8,650 nt of DNA from Candidatus Omnitrophota bacterium (GTDB lineage Bacteria; Omnitrophota; Gorgyraeia; Pluralincolimonadales; Pluralincolimonadaceae): positions 1-8,650 of the forward strand of contig JAGUXU010000083.1 in assembly GCA_020061685.1 (NCBI GenBank), read 5' to 3'. The stretch's first letter is position 1, and each line of letters begins with the position of its first letter. The notes beneath the pieces are model-generated. The model searched no databases, was not told the DNA's origin, and worked only from the letters and a program-made list of their open reading frames with translations. Positions 6,238 to 8,650 of this stretch are shown in pieces. The position numbers and the translations under genes were made by a program.

Positions 6238-7137
6238 ATGAAGCTTAAAGTGTTATTACCGGCCATCGTGGCCGCAGTTATTCTTATTGTGATAGTGGTC
6301 ATTTTCGTTTCGGCCCCTTTCGGCTCTAAGGAAGGCGCTATATTGAACAGCGCAAAGACGCTTGAGAAGGAAGCTAAGGTAGACGAGGCGATAAAGGAGT
6401 ACGAGAGGATGATAGCCGAGTACCCGCAGAGCAAGAGGGCGGGGCAGGCGTACGTCTCCCTGGCGTCCCTTTATGAGAAACAGGGGAAGTTGATAGAGGC
6501 CAGAGACGCTTATAGGAAGGCCTTCGAGACCTATCCGGATCTGGATATCGTAAAGAACGCAAAAGGGAAGCTTGAGGACCTGAATATAAAGATACTCTTC
6601 TCGCCCTTGGTCGATACTTCAAGCAAGACTTACGAAGTGCAGGCCGGCGATTCGCTCGGGAAGATAGCCAAGGCGTCCGGCACGACAGTGGACCTGATCA
6701 GGAAGTCGAACGGCATCTCCGGCGACAAGATAAGGCATGGTATGCGCCTTAAGGTGGTTACGGCAAAGTTCAGCGTTGTCGTCGACAAATCGCAGAACGT
6801 CCTCTACCTGAAAGAGAACGAGGAGATAATCAAGGCATACAAGGTATCGACCGGTTCGAACAATTCGACCCCTGTCGGGACTTTCAGGATAGAGAACAAG
6901 TTAGTCGATCCCGTCTGGTATTCCGCGGGCGCGGTTGTTCCCGCAGGCAGCCCTGAGAACATACTGGGAACGCGCTGGCTGGGGATATCAAAACCGGGCT
7001 ACGGGATACACGGGACGACCGACCCTGCTTCTCTCGGCAGACAGGTCACCGCCGGCTGTGTCCGGATGCTTAACGCCGACGTGGAGGAGCTTTACGTGAT
7101 CGTGCCTGTCGGTACCGAAGTCACTATACTGGACTGA
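6238..7137 (+). CDS. TPR-LysM-YkuD L,D-transpeptidase
   Basis: This 299-residue envelope protein has four parts. A hydrophobic N-terminal segment (about 5-26, VLLPAIVAAVILIVIVVIF) acts as signal anchor or uncleaved signal, with no lipobox. Two TPR-like helix pairs follow (about 39-66 and 68-102, with EYPQSK and YEKQGKLIEARDAYRKAF). A LysM peptidoglycan-binding domain (about 131-174, YEVQAGDSLGKIAKASGTT) comes next. The C-terminal YkuD catalytic domain (about 178-298) has STPVGTFRI (210-218), the HGTTDPASLG motif (258-267) and TAGCVRM (271-277) with catalytic Cys274. Such enzymes form 3-3 peptidoglycan cross-links or attach proteins to stem peptides in the periplasm. The residue before Gly-Cys is Ala where His, Lys or Arg is commoner. 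It sits 18 bp after the PAP2-like gene and 8 bp before accA. Exact substrate (cross-linking, anchoring or carboxypeptidase activity) cannot be told. Confidence 0.95.
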   Translation: MKLKVLLPAIVAAVILIVIVVIFVSAPFGSKEGAILNSAKTLEKEAKVDEAIKEYERMIAEYPQSKRAGQAYVSLASLYEKQGKLIEARDAYRKAFETYPDLDIVKNAKGKLEDLNIKILFSPLVDTSSKTYEVQAGDSLGKIAKASGTTVDLIRKSNGISGDKIRHGMRLKVVTAKFSVVVDKSQNVLYLKENEEIIKAYKVSTGSNNSTPVGTFRIENKLVDPVWYSAGAVVPAGSPENILGTRWLGISKPGYGIHGTTDPASLGRQVTAGCVRMLNADVEELYVIVPVGTEVTILD

Positions 7138-7145
7138 CCCGGCCT

Positions 7146-8105
7146 ATGAACGGAACCGGTTTAGATTTCGAGAAACCCATCCTTGAACTGGAACGCAAGA
7201 TAGAGGAGCTGAAAAAGTTCACCTCCTCCGAGAAGATAGACCTTTCCTCGGAGATCAAGAAGCTCGACGATAAATTAGAAAGGGTCAAGCGCGAGGTCTT
7301 CGAGAGCCTCACGCCGTGGCAGCGGGTCCAGATAGCGCGCCATCCAAAGCGTCCCTATACGTTAGATTATATAAATTTGATAATGACGGATTTCACGGAG
7401 ATCCACGGAGACAGGGTCTTTGGAGACGACCGCGCCTTGATCTGCGGTTTCGCCAAGATCGACGGCGAGAAGATCGTCGTGATGGGGCATCAGAAAGGGC
7501 GCGACACCAAAGAGAACCTGATGCGCAATTTCGGCTCCGCTCATCCTGAAGGCTACAGGAAGGCGATAAGGGTGATGAAGTTGGGAGAGAAGTTCAAGCT
7601 CCCCATAATAGTATTGGTGGATACGCCCGGCGCTTATCCTGGTATCGGCGCAGAGGAGAGGGGCCAGGCGGAGGCGATAGCCTACAATCTGATGGAGATG
7701 GCCAGGCTCAAGGTGCCGATAGTGGTCATCGTGATAGGAGAAGGCGGCTCCGGCGGCGCCCTGGGTATCGGAATCGGCGACAGGATATGCGTCCTGTCAA
7801 ACGCCTATTATTCGGTTATATCGCCCGAAGGTTGCGCCGCCATATTATGGAAAGACAGGGCCAGGGCCCCTGACGCGGCCAAGGCCCTTAAACTCACCGC
7901 ACAGGACCTGCTCGATCTGGGTTTAATAGACGAGATTATAGCCGAGCCGTTGGGCGGTGCGCATCGGGATCCTCAGGCGATGGCGCAGTCGCTAAAAGCG
8001 TCCGTCACGAAATATTTAAAGGAACTCTCCGCGATCGCCCCGGATAAGTTAATAGAGGCAAGGTACGATAAGTACCGGAAGATAGGAGTTTTCTCCGCAG
8101 AATGA
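7146..8105 (+). CDS. accA: Acetyl-CoA carboxylase carboxyltransferase subunit alpha
   Basis: AccA is the alpha subunit of the carboxyltransferase that moves CO2 from carboxybiotin to acetyl-CoA to make malonyl-CoA, the committed step of fatty-acid synthesis; it works as an alpha2beta2 complex with AccD. The protein has 319 residues, the usual length. The N-terminal coiled region LDFEKPILELERKIEELKKF (6-25) matches the family start, which supports ATG 7146 despite a weak Shine-Dalgarno. Further signatures are PWQRVQIARHPKRPYTLDYI (57-76), HGDRVFGDDRA (87-97), GHQKGRDTKEN (114-124), DTPGAYPGIGAEERGQAEAI (159-178), GEGGSGGALGIG (198-209) and SPEGCAAILWKD (226-237). No accD is in the window. The stop overlaps the next gene's ATG (ATGA), so AccA and the anti-sigma-like protein should be translated together. 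Confidence 0.98.
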   Translation: MNGTGLDFEKPILELERKIEELKKFTSSEKIDLSSEIKKLDDKLERVKREVFESLTPWQRVQIARHPKRPYTLDYINLIMTDFTEIHGDRVFGDDRALICGFAKIDGEKIVVMGHQKGRDTKENLMRNFGSAHPEGYRKAIRVMKLGEKFKLPIIVLVDTPGAYPGIGAEERGQAEAIAYNLMEMARLKVPIVVIVIGEGGSGGALGIGIGDRICVLSNAYYSVISPEGCAAILWKDRARAPDAAKALKLTAQDLLDLGLIDEIIAEPLGGAHRDPQAMAQSLKASVTKYLKELSAIAPDKLIEARYDKYRKIGVFSAE

Positions 8106-8530
8106 CAGATCCAAGGTTTGAGATACCCAGCGACCCCAGCCTTATAAAACAGGCCTCTGCCAGGGTGCTGGATTCCATCAAGGACTTAGGGCTGGATAAA
8201 GATGTTATCTTTGATATACGGCTCTGTCTCGAAGAGGCGATCATAAACGCCATCAAGTACGGTAATAAGTGCAATAAAGACCTGCCTGTTCACATAAGCT
8301 ATTCATTCGGGGACGGCAGGCTTGAGATAGTCATCCGGGACGAAGGAAAGGGTTTCGATCACGCCAATATCCCCGACCCGCGTTCGAACAGCAATATCTT
8401 AAAGCACGGAGGGCGCGGCCTGTTCCTGATCCGTAATCTTATGGATGAAGTCAAATTTAATGATAGCGGAAACGAGATAAAAATGGTAAAATTCTTAAGT
8501 GGAGGGAAGGACCATGGTAGTAAAAGATAA
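8102..8530 (+). CDS. RsbW/SpoIIAB-like HATPase anti-sigma factor or serine kinase
   Basis: The 142-residue protein is a single GHKL (HATPase_c) domain of the size of RsbW and SpoIIAB. The N box is LEEAIINAIKYGN (43-55) with Glu44/45 and Asn49, the G1 box is RDEGKGFD (79-86), and the G2 box is GGRGLFLIRNLMDEV (103-117). There is no sensor, HisKA or transmembrane region, which rules out an ordinary histidine kinase. Family members bind a sigma factor or another target, and phosphorylate a STAS-domain antagonist on Ser/Thr. The start overlaps the accA stop by 4 bp and the end overlaps a STAS gene by 17 bp, matching the usual kinase-antagonist pairing. No sigma factor gene is visible; the target may be encoded downstream or may not be a sigma factor. 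Confidence 0.93.
   Translation: MTDPRFEIPSDPSLIKQASARVLDSIKDLGLDKDVIFDIRLCLEEAIINAIKYGNKCNKDLPVHISYSFGDGRLEIVIRDEGKGFDHANIPDPRSNSNILKHGGRGLFLIRNLMDEVKFNDSGNEIKMVKFLSGGKDHGSKR
8501..8505 (+). promoter_or_regulatory. Ribosome binding site of the STAS gene
   Basis: GGAGG lies 8 nt before ATG 8514, inside the 3' end of the HATPase gene. This is an ideal Shine-Dalgarno and suggests the STAS protein is made at a higher level than its coupled upstream partner. Confidence 0.75.
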
Positions 8531-8650
8531 GAAGGTCGGCGAGGTAGTGGTCTTGAATGTGGACGGCGAGATAAATTTCAACTCATCGCCGGATTTCAGA
8601 AAAGCCTTCTTAAAAGTGCTGGATTCCAAGGCGCAGAAGGTGGTCGTCAA
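8514..8650 (+). CDS. STAS-domain anti-sigma factor antagonist, N-terminal part (partial)
   Basis: The frame opens at ATG 8514 and runs off the right edge after 45 complete codons. The visible residues have the start of a STAS domain (SpoIIAA/RsbV type): a beta strand VGEVVVLNVDGEINFNSS followed by the helix PDFRKAFLKVLDS and the beginning of the next strand KVVV. STAS antagonists bind their cognate HATPase kinase when unphosphorylated and so release its target. The phosphorylatable Ser/Thr normally lies after the visible part, so its presence cannot be checked. The 17-bp overlap with the HATPase gene and the ideal Shine-Dalgarno support both the start and the pairing. Confidence 0.85.
   Translation, partial: MVVKDKKVGEVVVLNVDGEINFNSSPDFRKAFLKVLDSKAQKVVV

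Noticed and set aside
7316..7549. Plus-strand 77-codon frame within accA
   Set aside because: It overlaps the conserved carboxyltransferase core in another frame and its Arg/Asp-rich translation is typical of a shadow.
8102..8530. Sensor histidine kinase
   Set aside because: The protein is a lone HATPase domain without HisKA, sensor or membrane segments, and it is paired with a STAS gene, which fits the RsbW/SpoIIAB group.

Overview
This window is an ordinary, densely coded bacterial chromosome segment with every gene on the + strand. Base composition is close to balanced, and ATA, AGG, AAG and TTA codons are frequent. A lipoprotein signal peptide, a periplasmic-type L,D-transpeptidase and a soluble acetyl-CoA carboxyltransferase alpha subunit suggest a diderm (Gram-negative-type) bacterium. 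The style of gene order and codon use would fit an uncultured lineage such as Candidatus Omnitrophota, but that placement is an impression and not something the sequence proves.

Layout. (1) 1-761: the C-terminal end of a KamA-type radical SAM aminomutase, followed 12 bp later by a coiled-coil lipoprotein of unknown function. (2) 762-849: a short intergenic region with a good sigma70-like promoter and a strong Shine-Dalgarno sequence. (3) 850-5716: purH, folC, mnmE and folE, packed with gaps of 11 bp or less, or with overlap. All four proteins make, modify or use folates: PurH uses 10-formyl-THF, FolC polyglutamylates folate, MnmE uses a one-carbon-loaded THF in tRNA wobble modification, and FolE commits GTP to pterin/folate synthesis. 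(4) 5717-5769: a second short intergenic region with a perfect TATAAT box so close to the next ATG that the transcript may be nearly leaderless. (5) 5770-8650: a divergent PAP2-family membrane protein, a TPR-LysM-YkuD L,D-transpeptidase, accA, an RsbW/SpoIIAB-like HATPase anti-sigma/kinase, and the start of a STAS-domain anti-sigma antagonist that runs off the window. This last unit joins envelope and fatty-acid genes to a partner-switching pair, with a 4-bp and a 17-bp overlap that imply translational coupling.

I see no RNA genes, mobile elements, CRISPR arrays or convincing terminators, and no gene-free stretch longer than 88 bp. I did not find a clearly undescribed system. The points most worth a second look are the all-folate operon, the coupling of accA to the anti-sigma/STAS pair, the near-leaderless promoter at 5752, and residue departures in FolC (DGAQN) and in the L,D-transpeptidase (TAGC).
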